This document shows, piece after piece, positions 52,627 through 62,527 of a stretch of 64,000 bases of DNA. The notes beneath the pieces were generated by a model that saw only the letters and a program-made list of their open reading frames with translations, had not been told where the DNA came from and searched no databases. The position numbers were made by a program, and so were the translations under genes. The DNA lies in contig NZ_LIQG01000026.1 of assembly GCF_001418015.1 (NCBI RefSeq), positions 62,001-126,000 on the forward strand, given 5' to 3'. Each line of letters starts with the position of its first letter. Within the stretch, counting starts at the first letter, position 1. Source of the stretch: Lacinutrix mariniflava. Its GTDB lineage: Bacteria; Bacteroidota; Bacteroidia; Flavobacteriales; Flavobacteriaceae.

Positions 52627-53262
52627 ATGTTTGACTGCATTTCAAAATTTTTCAAAAGAAATAAAATAACAAACATTAAAGAAGAACTCGATCCTATGAA
52701 GAAATTTTTAATTGTTGGCCTAGGAAATATTGGCGCAGAATATTCACATACACGCCATAACATTGGCTTTAAAGTATTAGACTATTTTGCTAACAAAGAA
52801 GCAATAACCTTCGAAACTCAAAAACTAGGAGCCATTGCGACCTACAAATTAAAAGGAAGAACGTTTATTTTTCTTAAACCGAACACTTACATGAATTTGA
52901 GTGGAAAAGCGATTCTCTATTGGCTTACAAAAGAAAAAATTCCTTTGGAAAATTTATTAGTAATTACAGACGACTTAAACCTACCATTTGGAAGTATTCG
53001 CCTAAAAACAAAAGGGAGTGCTGGAGGGCATAATGGTTTAAAAGACACTCAAGATAAGCTGAACACTTCTCAATATAACAGATTTAGGTTTGGTATTAGT
53101 GATGCTTTTGGCAAAGGCAAACAAGTGGATTACGTTTTAGGAGAATGGACAGATACAGAAAATATAGAATTAAATGAGCGCTTAGAAAAAAGCATTGAAA
53201 TAATAAAATCTTTTGGCTTAGCAGGAATTAATAATACAATGAATAGTTTTAATGGTAAATAA
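52627..53262 (+). CDS. pth: Peptidyl-tRNA hydrolase
   Basis: 211 aa. Recycles peptidyl-tRNA released from stalled ribosomes. Core begins FLIVGLGNIGAEYSHTRHNIGF (catalytic His in TRHN), with FLKPNTYMNLSGKA and DDLNLPFGSIRLKTKGSAGGHNGL. The usual bacterial start corresponds to MKKFLIVG at 52696; the longer basic extension from 52627 is kept because a -7-like TATTTTTA at 52602-52609 places the transcript start just before it. The start remains open. Confidence 0.93.
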   Translation: MFDCISKFFKRNKITNIKEELDPMKKFLIVGLGNIGAEYSHTRHNIGFKVLDYFANKEAITFETQKLGAIATYKLKGRTFIFLKPNTYMNLSGKAILYWLTKEKIPLENLLVITDDLNLPFGSIRLKTKGSAGGHNGLKDTQDKLNTSQYNRFRFGISDAFGKGKQVDYVLGEWTDTENIELNERLEKSIEIIKSFGLAGINNTMNSFNGK

Positions 53263-53296
53263 AAAAAGGAAGCTACAAATGAGCTTCCTTTTTTTT
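53263..53296. terminator. Bidirectional terminator, pth / metalloprotease
   Basis: AAAAAGGAAGCT acaaatg AGCTTCCTTTTT, with long A and T runs. Confidence 0.85.
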
Positions 53297-53318
53297 ATTG
53301 AATTTTAATCTACTATTC

Positions 53319-56300
53319 TTAATTAACAATAACTTTTTTCGTTTGTGTATTTACGCCATCATTAACTTGTACTAAATACATTCCTGATTGCACTCTATTT
53401 AGATTAACAGTCTCATTAAATTCTGGATTAGGTTCATAATTTTTATTAAAAACTTCTCTGCCTCTAATATCGAATACAGAAACTTTAATATCATTATTTG
53501 ATAAACTATTTAATCTCACATTAAACAACCCATTGTTTGGATTTGGAAATATTGAGAAACCTCCCAAACTTCCAAACTCATCTACAGATAATAAAGGAAT
53601 AACATTTATAGTATAATCTTCAACTTCTGCATCATGACCATTTTCACAAGATGTTGCACTAGAGGCGTATTTGGTCGTTACTCTCATAATAGTACTACCA
53701 TCCAAAGCATCAGCAGGAACAGTAACGGCAAAAGGTGAATTTGAAGCCGGCCCATCTACCGTGCCAAAAGCCGTACCTAAATCGTAACCTTCATCATCAT
53801 CAAATAAACAATTTTGATTCCAATCTATCCAAACTGTACTTACACAAGTATAGTTACCATCTGTATTTTGATTTACAACTAAATCGTAAACACCACCTGT
53901 AGTAACATCTGTAGAAATAGAGGTATAATCGCTATATCCTGAAGGTTTACCTGATGCATTATCTATAGTATTAAATTGTACTAAAGTTGTACTAGTATCA
54001 AAAGAAGTATTTGCTACCGAGACACATAAACCATCCACTACAGATAGCTGAACATCAACTGTTTTAGTTTCACTAGCAGAAGTACCCGTTATTGTTATAG
54101 TATAATCTCCTGCTGCCGCTGCCAACAGGTTACTTACATTCATTTCTGTAACTCCATCCGTATTTAATGAAGCCGGTGTAAATACTACTGAAGATCCTGC
54201 TGGATTACCAGTTGCACTAAATGTAGTCGTCTCATTAAAACCATTAACAGTATAAAAATTAATTGTATAATCTGCAGTATCTAAATTACAAATACTCTGA
54301 GAACCATTACCATTATTAAGTGCAAATGAAGGTGCACTAGATATTGGAAAAACATCTGAAAGCGCATAGAAAATATTATCGACTGCTTCAATTAATATTC
54401 TTGCATTGTTACTATCTGGCACAGAAGGTACCGTAACTGACTCTGACCCATCATTTGCTGTAGCACTAGCTAATGTTGTAGGGAAAGTTAAACCGCCATC
54501 AGTAGAAAATTTAATATTTACCGTTTGGCAATTTACAGGAGCTACATTTGTAGTTCCAACATTCCATGATACAGTCTGTGTACTTCCTGAACCCCAAGCT
54601 GGAGGAGACACCACAGTAAAAGGACTTCCTCCTTCAACCGTTACAACCATTGTATCAAAATCTGTTTGTGGTGTTTGTCCTACACCTCCAGCTTCTGACC
54701 TATCTCTAACAGTTAAACCAAAATTTAATGTTCTAGCAATTGTAGACACTGTTTCCCAAGAGCTATTATCTACTGTTTCAACTGGATTACTTTCTGTAAG
54801 TTGTCCTGCAACAACTCTACTGTAGATTGGCATATATCTATCACCACTTGTACTTGGTGGACGAGATCTCCATACCGGACCCGTATGAGTTGGTCCAAAT
54901 TGTCCATTTGTTGTTTGTCCACTATCTATTTGTTCCCAAGTATAGGTTAGCACATCTCCTCCATCAGGATCTGTAGCAGTTGCTTTTAAAATAAATGCTG
55001 TTCCGTTTGGTATTGTATAATCTACACCTGCATTTGCAATTGGAGGATTGTTACTTATTGTTGTTAATGTAGCACAAGTATTTGCTCCACTTGTTACATT
55101 GTTTAATATTTGATTAATTGTGTGGTAGTGAAAATAAGGATCACTATGATCTTGTACATCATTACCTCCTGTTATACCAGCATAACCCATAATTGTAGTT
55201 CCACTTCCTGGTTCAGAATTTACACCTGCTCCTTCTGTATTATTTGAAAACGTATGATTTCCTCCCATTTGATGTCCAATTTCATGTGGCACATAATCAA
55301 TATCAAAAAAGTCTGACATATATGGTCCTCCATCATTATCAGTAAAACTATGAGAAGAGAATCCACTCCCTTTGCCACCTTCGCAAACACAACCTATGCA
55401 TCCTGCATTTCCATTGTTTCCACCAAAAGCTAATAAATGTCCAATATCATAATCTCCCTCACCAACTGTAGCTGTTAGCTCAGTTTGCAAATCACCATTT
55501 AAATTTCCTCCATAAGAATCTGGAAATGAAGGTGAAAAAATCAAATCCAACGCTGGATCATCTGCAGTATCAACTAACACAAATGTAATAGCCATGTCTA
55601 CTTCAAAAACCTCATTGGTTCTGTCTAAAGTAGAAACTAACTGCGCTAAAGCATCGGCTCTATCATCCCCATTTGCAGCATTACCATCATCCCAAAAACT
55701 GGTATACTCTTGGTTAACGGACATTGCCATTCTAAATGTTCTTAATAATTGATCATTAGCATCGCGAGAAACTTCACTACTAATTATCCTCTTAGAAATA
55801 TCTCCATCTTCTGTTAAACACTCAAAAGTATCTAAAGAATTAATTTGTGCCGTTCTCTTATAAACAATATACTCACCATTAGAGACTTTTGTTATTGGTT
55901 GAATAAAAACTGTTTCTTTACCTGGCTCAGAAATCATTGCCTTAAGCCCTAGAGGTGTTACACTAAATCTTACTCTTGTACCAGAATCATCAACCCTAGA
56001 ACCTAAGTACGTTTTTATCCCTGGATGCTGTGCTGCATTATCTTCCGAAGAAAAAATAGCAGTTTCTACAACTCTATATTGTTGCATTTTTCCATTTACT
56101 GAAGGAAAATGTATAATTTTATTAGATTTACCGTTTGTAGCACTTCTTAAAGGCATACCTACTAATTGCTGCTTAAAACTTTGAATATCTAGTTGAAAGA
56201 CCTCAAAGCTCTCAGCATCTAAACCCATAAGAGAAACTCCGTTAGCTCCCTCTTTGTATGTTGTTTTAGACCATGTTTTGTTTTGAGCAAACAATACACT

Positions 56301-56351
56301 TGTAAAAAACAACATACCCAATATTAATGAATAATGTAGTTTTGTTTTCAT
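53319..56351 (-). CDS. Secreted reprolysin-type metalloprotease with T9SS tail
   Basis: 1010 aa. Signal peptide (SLILGMLFFTSVLFAQ), a prodomain to about residue 200, and an M12B-like catalytic domain with the zinc motif HEIGHQMGGNH (HExxHxxGxxH) preceded by GCVCEGGKGSGFSSHSF. Then Ig/fibronectin-like beta domains (about 440-760), a GEVED-type domain (TVWIDWNQNCLFDDDEGYDL), and a type A T9SS sorting domain at the end (FSIFPNPNNGLFNV ... GMYLVQVNDG). Extracellular protein degradation; exported by the Por system, not encoded here. Confidence 0.93.
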   Translation of the reverse strand: MKTKLHYSLILGMLFFTSVLFAQNKTWSKTTYKEGANGVSLMGLDAESFEVFQLDIQSFKQQLVGMPLRSATNGKSNKIIHFPSVNGKMQQYRVVETAIFSSEDNAAQHPGIKTYLGSRVDDSGTRVRFSVTPLGLKAMISEPGKETVFIQPITKVSNGEYIVYKRTAQINSLDTFECLTEDGDISKRIISSEVSRDANDQLLRTFRMAMSVNQEYTSFWDDGNAANGDDRADALAQLVSTLDRTNEVFEVDMAITFVLVDTADDPALDLIFSPSFPDSYGGNLNGDLQTELTATVGEGDYDIGHLLAFGGNNGNAGCIGCVCEGGKGSGFSSHSFTDNDGGPYMSDFFDIDYVPHEIGHQMGGNHTFSNNTEGAGVNSEPGSGTTIMGYAGITGGNDVQDHSDPYFHYHTINQILNNVTSGANTCATLTTISNNPPIANAGVDYTIPNGTAFILKATATDPDGGDVLTYTWEQIDSGQTTNGQFGPTHTGPVWRSRPPSTSGDRYMPIYSRVVAGQLTESNPVETVDNSSWETVSTIARTLNFGLTVRDRSEAGGVGQTPQTDFDTMVVTVEGGSPFTVVSPPAWGSGSTQTVSWNVGTTNVAPVNCQTVNIKFSTDGGLTFPTTLASATANDGSESVTVPSVPDSNNARILIEAVDNIFYALSDVFPISSAPSFALNNGNGSQSICNLDTADYTINFYTVNGFNETTTFSATGNPAGSSVVFTPASLNTDGVTEMNVSNLLAAAAGDYTITITGTSASETKTVDVQLSVVDGLCVSVANTSFDTSTTLVQFNTIDNASGKPSGYSDYTSISTDVTTGGVYDLVVNQNTDGNYTCVSTVWIDWNQNCLFDDDEGYDLGTAFGTVDGPASNSPFAVTVPADALDGSTIMRVTTKYASSATSCENGHDAEVEDYTINVIPLLSVDEFGSLGGFSIFPNPNNGLFNVRLNSLSNNDIKVSVFDIRGREVFNKNYEPNPEFNETVNLNRVQSGMYLVQVNDGVNTQTKKVIVN

Positions 56352-56518
56352 AACACCTATTTTTTAGTTATATAATATAATCCTCTAACTTAATCAAAAA
56401 AAACTATTAATACCTTATTAATTAAGCCTTAAAATCGAATTATCACTAAAAAATCTTACTAGTTAGCAATTGAATTTAAAAAAAAAATAGATTGAAAGTA
56501 ATTTCAATACGCTTTTTC

Positions 56519-56526
56519 TATTTTTG
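56519..56526 (+). promoter_or_regulatory. -7 element of ribF
   Basis: TATTTTTG, exact match, 19 bases before the TTG start codon. Confidence 0.55.
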
Positions 56527-56544
56527 TAATTAAATTATTAAGCG

Positions 56545-57465
56545 TTGAAACCAAATTTAGACGACAAAACAAATACAGTAGTAACCATAGGCACCTTTGA
56601 CGGTGTGCATATTGGTCATCAAAAAATTATCCAACGTCTAATAGAAGTTGGAAACAACAAGGGTTTAACTCCAACTATACTCACCTTTTTTCCGCACCCA
56701 AGAATGGTACTACAAAAAGATGCAGATATTAAACTTTTAAACACTTTAGACGAAAAAAAACAAATTTTAGAACAATTTGGCTTAAAAAACTTAGTTGTTA
56801 AAAAATTTACGAAAGAATTCTCTAGATTAACAGCTCAAGAATTTGTTGAAACTGTGTTAGTAAAACAATTAAATGCAAAGCATGTGATAATAGGTTACGA
56901 TCATCATTTTGGTAGAAACAGAACTGCTAATATCGACGATTTAAGAGCTTTTGGCAAGCAATACAATTTTGAAGTTGAAGAAATAACTGCCCAAGATATA
57001 AACGACGTTGCGGTTAGCTCCACAAAAATTAGAACAGCATTATTTGAAGGTGAAATACAAACAGCAAACAGCTATTTAGGATATCCTTTTGTTATTACGG
57101 GAGCCGTTGTAAAAGGAAAAGGCTTGGGAAGAACAATTAATTTTCCAACTGCAAATATTGCTATTAGTGAAAATTATAAATTAATACCAAAACAAGGTGT
57201 TTATGTTATTAAATCTACCATAAATAAAGAAATTATTTTTGGGATGATGAATATTGGCACAAACCCAACAGTTAATGGTAAGACCCAAACTGTAGAGGTT
57301 AATTTCTTTAATTTTAATGAAAATATTTATGATAAAATATTAACCATTGAAATACTAGAAAGACTTCGGAATGAAGAAAAATTTGAATCGGTTGACGTGC
57401 TTAAACAGCAATTATTAAAAGATAAAATTAACGCCCTAAAATTTATAAATAACCATGCTCAATAA
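56545..57465 (+). CDS. ribF: Bifunctional riboflavin kinase / FAD synthetase
   Basis: 306 aa. N-terminal FAD synthetase (nucleotidyl transferase) with TIGTFDGVHIGHQKI and IIGYDHHFGRNR; C-terminal riboflavin kinase with YPFVITGAVVKGKGLGRTINFPTANI and GMMNIGTNPTV. Converts riboflavin to FMN and FAD. The start is a TTG: an in-frame stop lies at 56539 and the conserved core begins only 12 residues in, so no ATG can serve. Overlaps the HTTM gene by 11 bases. Confidence 0.95.
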   Translation: MKPNLDDKTNTVVTIGTFDGVHIGHQKIIQRLIEVGNNKGLTPTILTFFPHPRMVLQKDADIKLLNTLDEKKQILEQFGLKNLVVKKFTKEFSRLTAQEFVETVLVKQLNAKHVIIGYDHHFGRNRTANIDDLRAFGKQYNFEVEEITAQDINDVAVSSTKIRTALFEGEIQTANSYLGYPFVITGAVVKGKGLGRTINFPTANIAISENYKLIPKQGVYVIKSTINKEIIFGMMNIGTNPTVNGKTQTVEVNFFNFNENIYDKILTIEILERLRNEEKFESVDVLKQQLLKDKINALKFINNHAQ

Positions 57466-58765
57466 GTTTCTTTTTAAACACATAGATAACAGTGGCTTAA
57501 TTGTTTTTAGAATTATTTTCGGGCTTTTGTGTTTTTTAGAATCTGTTGGTGCCATTTTCACAGGATGGATTACACGAACACTTGTTGAACCAAAATTCAC
57601 CTTTACTTTTTTAGGTTTCGAATGGCTACAACCACTACCAGGAAATTGGATGTATGTCTATTATGCCATAATGGGTAGCTTTGGGCTACTTATAATGCTA
57701 GGTTACAAATATAGATTAAGTGCATTTATGTTTTTTATAATGTGGTGTTCTGTATATTTAATGCAAAAATCGTCTTATAATAATCATTATTATCTATTAG
57801 TTTTACTAAGTGCTTTTATGGTTATTTTACCAGCAAATAAATACGCTTCTATAGATGCCAAGCAAAATCCTAAAATAAAAAGTATTTCTATGCCGGCGTG
57901 GTGTAAATGGATTTTTGTACTACAGTTACTTATACTTTACACTTATGCTTCCAAAGCAAAAATGTACCCAGATTGGCTAGATCTTAGCGTACCAACCATG
58001 TTAATGCAAAATAAAATAAACTATCCAATAGTTGGTGGTCTATTACAAAACGGATTTATGCCTTACCTTGTTGGATATGGTGGGATTTTATTTGATGGTC
58101 TAATAATTCCATTACTCTTATTTAAACCGACTAGAAAATATGCTTTTTTTGCTTCTATTTTCTTCCATTTATTTAATTCGTTTATATTTCAAGTTGGTGT
58201 ATTTCCATACTTATCCTTAGCATTCTCATTATTCTTTTTTGATCCTAAAACTATTAAAAATCTTTTCTTAAAAGGAAAAGAATATTATAACAAAGCTGAA
58301 GTTGTAGTTCCAAGCTACAAACCCGTTTTAATAACACTAGCAAGTATTTACTTTATAATTCAAATTATATTACCAATTCGCCATCATTTTATTCAAGATG
58401 ATGTTTTATGGACCGAAGAAGGTCATAGGCTTTCTTGGCGTATGATGTTGCGTTCTAAATCTAGCTATACCACTTTTAACGTCGTTAATATTAAGACCAA
58501 GGTAGAGACACGAATTAATATGAGTACTTATTTAACAAAGAAACAAATTCGCTTGGCAAGCACTAAACCGGATGGTATATGGCAATTTGCTCAATATTTA
58601 AAAAAGGAATATAAAGAAAAAGGTGAAGACATACAGGTTTTTGTTAATGCCAAAGTGAGTGTAAATAGCAAGCCACACAGGCAGCTAATAGATGAAAAAG
58701 TAGATATTGCTAATGTAGAATGGAATTACTTTACACATAACGATTGGATATTACCCTCAAAATAG
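57455..58765 (+). CDS. HTTM-domain membrane protein (gamma-carboxylase-like)
   Basis: 436 aa. N-terminal four-plus-span horizontally transferred transmembrane domain (IVFRIIFGLLCFLESVGAIF; YKYRLSAFMFFIMWCSVYLMQKSSYNNHYYLLVL; WIFVLQLLILYTYASKAKMYPDW), then a soluble C-domain (about 310-436: EEGHRLSWRMMLRSKSSYTTF). Related to vitamin K-dependent gamma-glutamyl carboxylase; the bacterial role is unknown. Translationally coupled to ribF by the 11-base overlap. Confidence 0.85.
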   Translation: MLNKFLFKHIDNSGLIVFRIIFGLLCFLESVGAIFTGWITRTLVEPKFTFTFLGFEWLQPLPGNWMYVYYAIMGSFGLLIMLGYKYRLSAFMFFIMWCSVYLMQKSSYNNHYYLLVLLSAFMVILPANKYASIDAKQNPKIKSISMPAWCKWIFVLQLLILYTYASKAKMYPDWLDLSVPTMLMQNKINYPIVGGLLQNGFMPYLVGYGGILFDGLIIPLLLFKPTRKYAFFASIFFHLFNSFIFQVGVFPYLSLAFSLFFFDPKTIKNLFLKGKEYYNKAEVVVPSYKPVLITLASIYFIIQIILPIRHHFIQDDVLWTEEGHRLSWRMMLRSKSSYTTFNVVNIKTKVETRINMSTYLTKKQIRLASTKPDGIWQFAQYLKKEYKEKGEDIQVFVNAKVSVNSKPHRQLIDEKVDIANVEWNYFTHNDWILPSK

Positions 58766-58842
58766 AAAACAAATACAATTACTTGTTTTTTGGCTAACAA
58801 AATCTTACTACTTTTACCACTTTAAAACAAGAGTTACAATTT

Positions 58843-58922
58843 CGCGTTAGGGATGGAAACGGCATCCTTTTTTATTTTTATTAAAAAGATACAGTGTACA
58901 GCCCGACCTTTAGGTAACGCCC
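58843..58922 (+). ncRNA. Structured RNA or leader before serS
   Basis: Compact fold: outer stem GCGTTA (58844-58849) with TAACGC (58915-58920); inside, a hairpin GGATG gaaacgg CATCC followed by a T run, and a second small hairpin GACCTttaGGT with the CCCGAC motif. It ends 15 bases before the serS ATG. I recall similar GCGTTAGGGAT ... GGTAACGCC blocks recurring in Flavobacteriia genomes but cannot name the family. It may be a free RNA or a cis-leader of serS. Confidence 0.55.
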
Positions 58923-58936
58923 AAAAAATTAAAATT

Positions 58937-60208
58937 ATGTTACAAGTTCCATTTATTAGAGATAACAAAGCTACTGTAATTGCAGGTTTAGCTAAGCGAA
59001 ATTTTGACGCTAAAGATTTAGTTGAGCAAGTAATTACATTAGACGAAGAACGTCGTGGATTACAAACGAAATTAGATAATACTTTAGCAGAATCTAATGC
59101 GATTTCTAAAGAAATAGGAAACTTATACAAATCTGGAAAAGCAGCTGAAGCTAACTTGTTAAAAGAAAAAACGGGTATATTAAAGGAGGATTCTAAAACA
59201 CTTTCTGAAGCGTTAAATGCTGCAGAAGAGAACCTACAAACTTTATTATATAAATTACCAAACGTCCCTCATGAAAGTGTGCCTGCAGGAAAATCTGAAG
59301 AAGATAATGAAGAGATTTTTAATGAAGGTGACATTCCTAAATTATATGACGGAGCGCAACCACACTGGGAATTAGCTAAAAAATACGATATTATTGATTT
59401 CGAATTAGGAACAAAAATTGCTGGAGCAGGTTTTCCAGTATATAAAGGAAAAGGAGCAAGATTACAGCGTGCTTTAATTGCTTACTTTTTAGATAAAAAT
59501 ACTTCTGCGGGCTACACAGAATACCAATTACCACATTTAGTAAATGAGGCTTCTTGTTATGGTACTGGACAGTTACCTGATAAAGAAGGACAAATGTACC
59601 ATGATTCTCGAGACGATTTATATTTAATCCCTACTGCCGAAGTACCTGGTACAAACATTTTTAGAGATGTTTTATTAAACGAAAGCGAATTACCTATTGG
59701 TATTACAGGTTACACGCCGTGTTTTAGACGTGAAGCTGGAAGTTATGGAGCCCATGTTCGTGGATTAAACAGATTACATCAATTTGATAAAGTTGAAATT
59801 ATTAGAGTGGAGCATCCAGACAACTCTTACAAAGCTTTTGAAGCTATGGTAGACCATGTAAAAGATATTTTACGTGAGCTTAAATTACCTTTTAGAATTT
59901 TAAGATTATGTGGTGGCGATACAGGTTTTCCTGCTGCTATGACTTACGATTTTGAAGTTTTCTCGACTGCCCAAGACCGTTGGTTAGAAATCTCTAGTAT
60001 TTCTAATTTTGAAACATACCAAGCAAACCGTTTAAAACTTCGTTTTAAAAATAGCGATGGTAAAAATGAATTAGCACATACACTTAATGGAAGTTCTTTA
60101 GCACTGCCTAGAGTTTTAGCCGGGATTTTGGAGAATTATCAAACTGAGAAAGGGATAGAAATACCTGAAGCTCTTATACCTTATACTGGTTTTTCATTAA
60201 TCGACTAA
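58937..60208 (+). CDS. serS: Seryl-tRNA synthetase
   Basis: 423 aa from the ATG at 58937 (MLQVPFIRDNK), the family start. A longer ORF from 58853 would translate the structured RNA and is rejected. N-terminal coiled-coil tRNA-binding arm (about 25-105), class II motif 2 FRREAGSYGAHVRGLNRLHQ, and motif 3 SSLALPRVLAGILENYQ. Charges tRNA-Ser and tRNA-Sec. Confidence 0.97.
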   Translation: MLQVPFIRDNKATVIAGLAKRNFDAKDLVEQVITLDEERRGLQTKLDNTLAESNAISKEIGNLYKSGKAAEANLLKEKTGILKEDSKTLSEALNAAEENLQTLLYKLPNVPHESVPAGKSEEDNEEIFNEGDIPKLYDGAQPHWELAKKYDIIDFELGTKIAGAGFPVYKGKGARLQRALIAYFLDKNTSAGYTEYQLPHLVNEASCYGTGQLPDKEGQMYHDSRDDLYLIPTAEVPGTNIFRDVLLNESELPIGITGYTPCFRREAGSYGAHVRGLNRLHQFDKVEIIRVEHPDNSYKAFEAMVDHVKDILRELKLPFRILRLCGGDTGFPAAMTYDFEVFSTAQDRWLEISSISNFETYQANRLKLRFKNSDGKNELAHTLNGSSLALPRVLAGILENYQTEKGIEIPEALIPYTGFSLID

Positions 60209-60361
60209 GCTTCTTTTTTCCTACAAATTAAATTTCAAAGACACTTATTATCGCTTAAGTGTTAAAAAAACACGCTGTTTAGCGAATAATTGCTCGATAT
60301 TTTCTTTTTTAGACATATTTGTTTGATATTTAGTATTCCCAAATTAAAACAACTTACAAAA

Positions 60362-60487
60362 ATGAAAAACTTTAATCGTCTGCTCCTACTTGCTGCATTA
60401 ATTATTTTGGCTGTTAAAGTGTTTTCGTCGGATTTCGACAAACTTAAAACAGAAAAAACGACGACTATAGCAATGGTTAAAGAATAA
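60362..60487 (+). CDS. Small exported or membrane peptide, 41 aa
   Basis: MKNFNRLLLLAALIILAVKVF gives a signal anchor or signal peptide, followed by a short charged tail (DFDKLKTEKTTTIAMVKE). A longer ORF from 60290 exists, but the MKNF start fits a signal sequence. No family recognised; modest support. Confidence 0.4.
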   Translation: MKNFNRLLLLAALIILAVKVFSSDFDKLKTEKTTTIAMVKE

Positions 60488-60581
60488 AAAATACATTTTT
60501 TAAAGATTACAAAGATTCCCCAGTCGAGTAATTGAATCATTTTAAATATAATGATTAATAGCACATTTATTTAGATTGGCT

Positions 60582-60610
60582 AATGCCTGATTAAGTTCAG
60601 GCATTTTTTT
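60582..60610 (+). terminator. Terminator before the TPR gene
   Basis: AATGCCTGA / TTCAGGCATT stem then seven T; it ends whatever transcript covers the 41-residue ORF. Confidence 0.75.
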
Positions 60611-60679
60611 ATGTCTTTTTTGTAATTTACAATATTAGCTTTGGGCATAACATTTGTTATATTTACACAAATACTTTTT

Positions 60680-62455
60680 ATGCGTTTACTTTTTACTTTG
60701 TGTTTTTTATTTAGCCTTAATGTTTTTGCACAAGAGGATATTGTTGCACGCGAATATTTTAAAAATGGCGAGTTTGAGAAAGCACTAATCTCTTACCAAA
60801 AATTATACGCTAAAAACATAAAAAACAGAAACTATTTAAATCAGTTAGTAAAAACACATCAGCAATTAGAACAATACAAAGCAGCAGAAAACTTACTTCT
60901 AAAATATTTGGATCTTTTAAACTATCCGCCCGCACTTATAGAATTAGGTTATAACTACAAACTGCAAAATGATACTATAAATGCCAATATAAATTATCAA
61001 AAAGCCGTAAGCGAATTAGATTTAAAACCAAATTACGCAGGCATGATAGGCCGTGCCTTTGAAAGTCATTCTCTTTTAGACCAAGCTATTGAAACCTATA
61101 ATAAAGCGATGCTTGTAAAGCCAGAATTAAATTTCAATATGCAATTGGCTCGTATTTATGGAGAACAAGGGAATATTGAAAAAATGTTTAATAGCTATAT
61201 TAATTTTTCTGAAATTAATGACACCTACATAAATACCATTAAAAGAGAGTTTAGTAGTTTTATTAGTGAAAACAAAGAGCATGAGAATAATACTATTTTA
61301 AGAAAAATTATACTTAAAAAAATTCAAACCTCACCAGATTTAAAATGGAATGATATGTTGAGCTGGTTATTTATTCAGCAAAAAGATTATAAAAAGGCAT
61401 TTACGCAGGAAAAAGCTATTTACAAAAGGCAAATGGAGTCTTTAGATCGTATTGAAGAATTAGCGAATATTGCATACACCCAGAAACAACCAGAAGTTGC
61501 CAAGGAAATATTTAGGTTTATAGTAGATAATAGTCAGGATATCGATATCAAAATTAATGGCCACTATAACCTTCTTAAAATTGAAACTGAGCAAAGCTCA
61601 ACAAAAGATTACAAAACAATAAACGAAAGCTACTTAAACCTATTAGAAACTTTTGGTAAAACAGGAAGAACTATAGATTTACAAATTGCATACGGGCATT
61701 TTTTAGCCTTTTACCTTAACCAAACAAGCAACGCCATTACATTTTTAAAGGATAGTTTAGAAATTGAGCTTGGTAGTTACCAATTAGCACGAATAAAATT
61801 AGAGCTAGGAGACATTCTCGTTTTAGAAGAAAAATTTAACGAAGCGTTAATTTACTATACTCAAATTCAAAGAGCTTTAAAAAACAGTACTATTTCTCAA
61901 GAGGCACGTTTTAAAGTGGCTAAGACTAGTTATTATAAAGGTGATTTTAAATGGGCCGAGTCTCAACTTAAAATTTTACAATCCTCAACATCTCAACTTA
62001 CCGCAAACGATGCTCTAGATTTAAAACTATTAATTGGCGATAACAAAGCAGAAGACTCTTTACAAACTGCTTTAAAAATTTATGCTAAAGCAGACTTATT
62101 AGCATTTCAGAATAAAAAAAATGAATCTATTAACCTTTTAAATACTATTTTAAAAGAGCATAAAACGGAAGCAATTGTAGCACAAACACTTTTAAAACAA
62201 GCGCAATTATTTGAAGAAAAAGCAGAATTTGAAAAAGCTAAAGAAAATTACGAACGAATTATTTCCAATTTTAAAGAAGGTATTTTAATTGATGATGCTA
62301 TTTATGCTTTAGCCGAAATTTATGCCAATAAATTAGAGCAACCTGAAAAAGCAAAAGCACTTTACGAAAGTATTATTTTCGAGCATGCAGACAGTATTTA
62401 TTTTGTAGACTCTAGAAAAAAGTATCGTGCTTTACGTGGCGATGCAATAAATTAG
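60680..62455 (+). CDS. Exported TPR-repeat protein, 591 aa
   Basis: Signal peptide MRLLFTLCFLFSLNVFAQ fixes the start at 60680; the longer ORF from 60641 overlaps a -7-like TATATTTA (60658-60665). The body is helical TPR-like repeats throughout (YKAAENLLLKYLDLLNYP; AIETYNKAMLVKPELNFNMQLARIYG; FEEKAEFEKAKENYERIISNFKEG). Periplasmic scaffold of unknown partners; similar proteins occur in cell-envelope assembly. Confidence 0.85.
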   Translation: MRLLFTLCFLFSLNVFAQEDIVAREYFKNGEFEKALISYQKLYAKNIKNRNYLNQLVKTHQQLEQYKAAENLLLKYLDLLNYPPALIELGYNYKLQNDTINANINYQKAVSELDLKPNYAGMIGRAFESHSLLDQAIETYNKAMLVKPELNFNMQLARIYGEQGNIEKMFNSYINFSEINDTYINTIKREFSSFISENKEHENNTILRKIILKKIQTSPDLKWNDMLSWLFIQQKDYKKAFTQEKAIYKRQMESLDRIEELANIAYTQKQPEVAKEIFRFIVDNSQDIDIKINGHYNLLKIETEQSSTKDYKTINESYLNLLETFGKTGRTIDLQIAYGHFLAFYLNQTSNAITFLKDSLEIELGSYQLARIKLELGDILVLEEKFNEALIYYTQIQRALKNSTISQEARFKVAKTSYYKGDFKWAESQLKILQSSTSQLTANDALDLKLLIGDNKAEDSLQTALKIYAKADLLAFQNKKNESINLLNTILKEHKTEAIVAQTLLKQAQLFEEKAEFEKAKENYERIISNFKEGILIDDAIYALAEIYANKLEQPEKAKALYESIIFEHADSIYFVDSRKKYRALRGDAIN

Positions 62456-62527
62456 TAAACAGCCTTCATTCTCCTTTAAAAGAAACATTACTTTTAAGTC
62501 ATAAATTTTAATACTCTATATAAAACC

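Noticed and set aside
54406-54825. 139-codon ORF on the plus strand
   Set aside because: Shadow of the metalloprotease gene.
58853-58936. 28-residue N-terminal extension of SerS
   Set aside because: It translates the structured RNA and is absent from the family's normal start.
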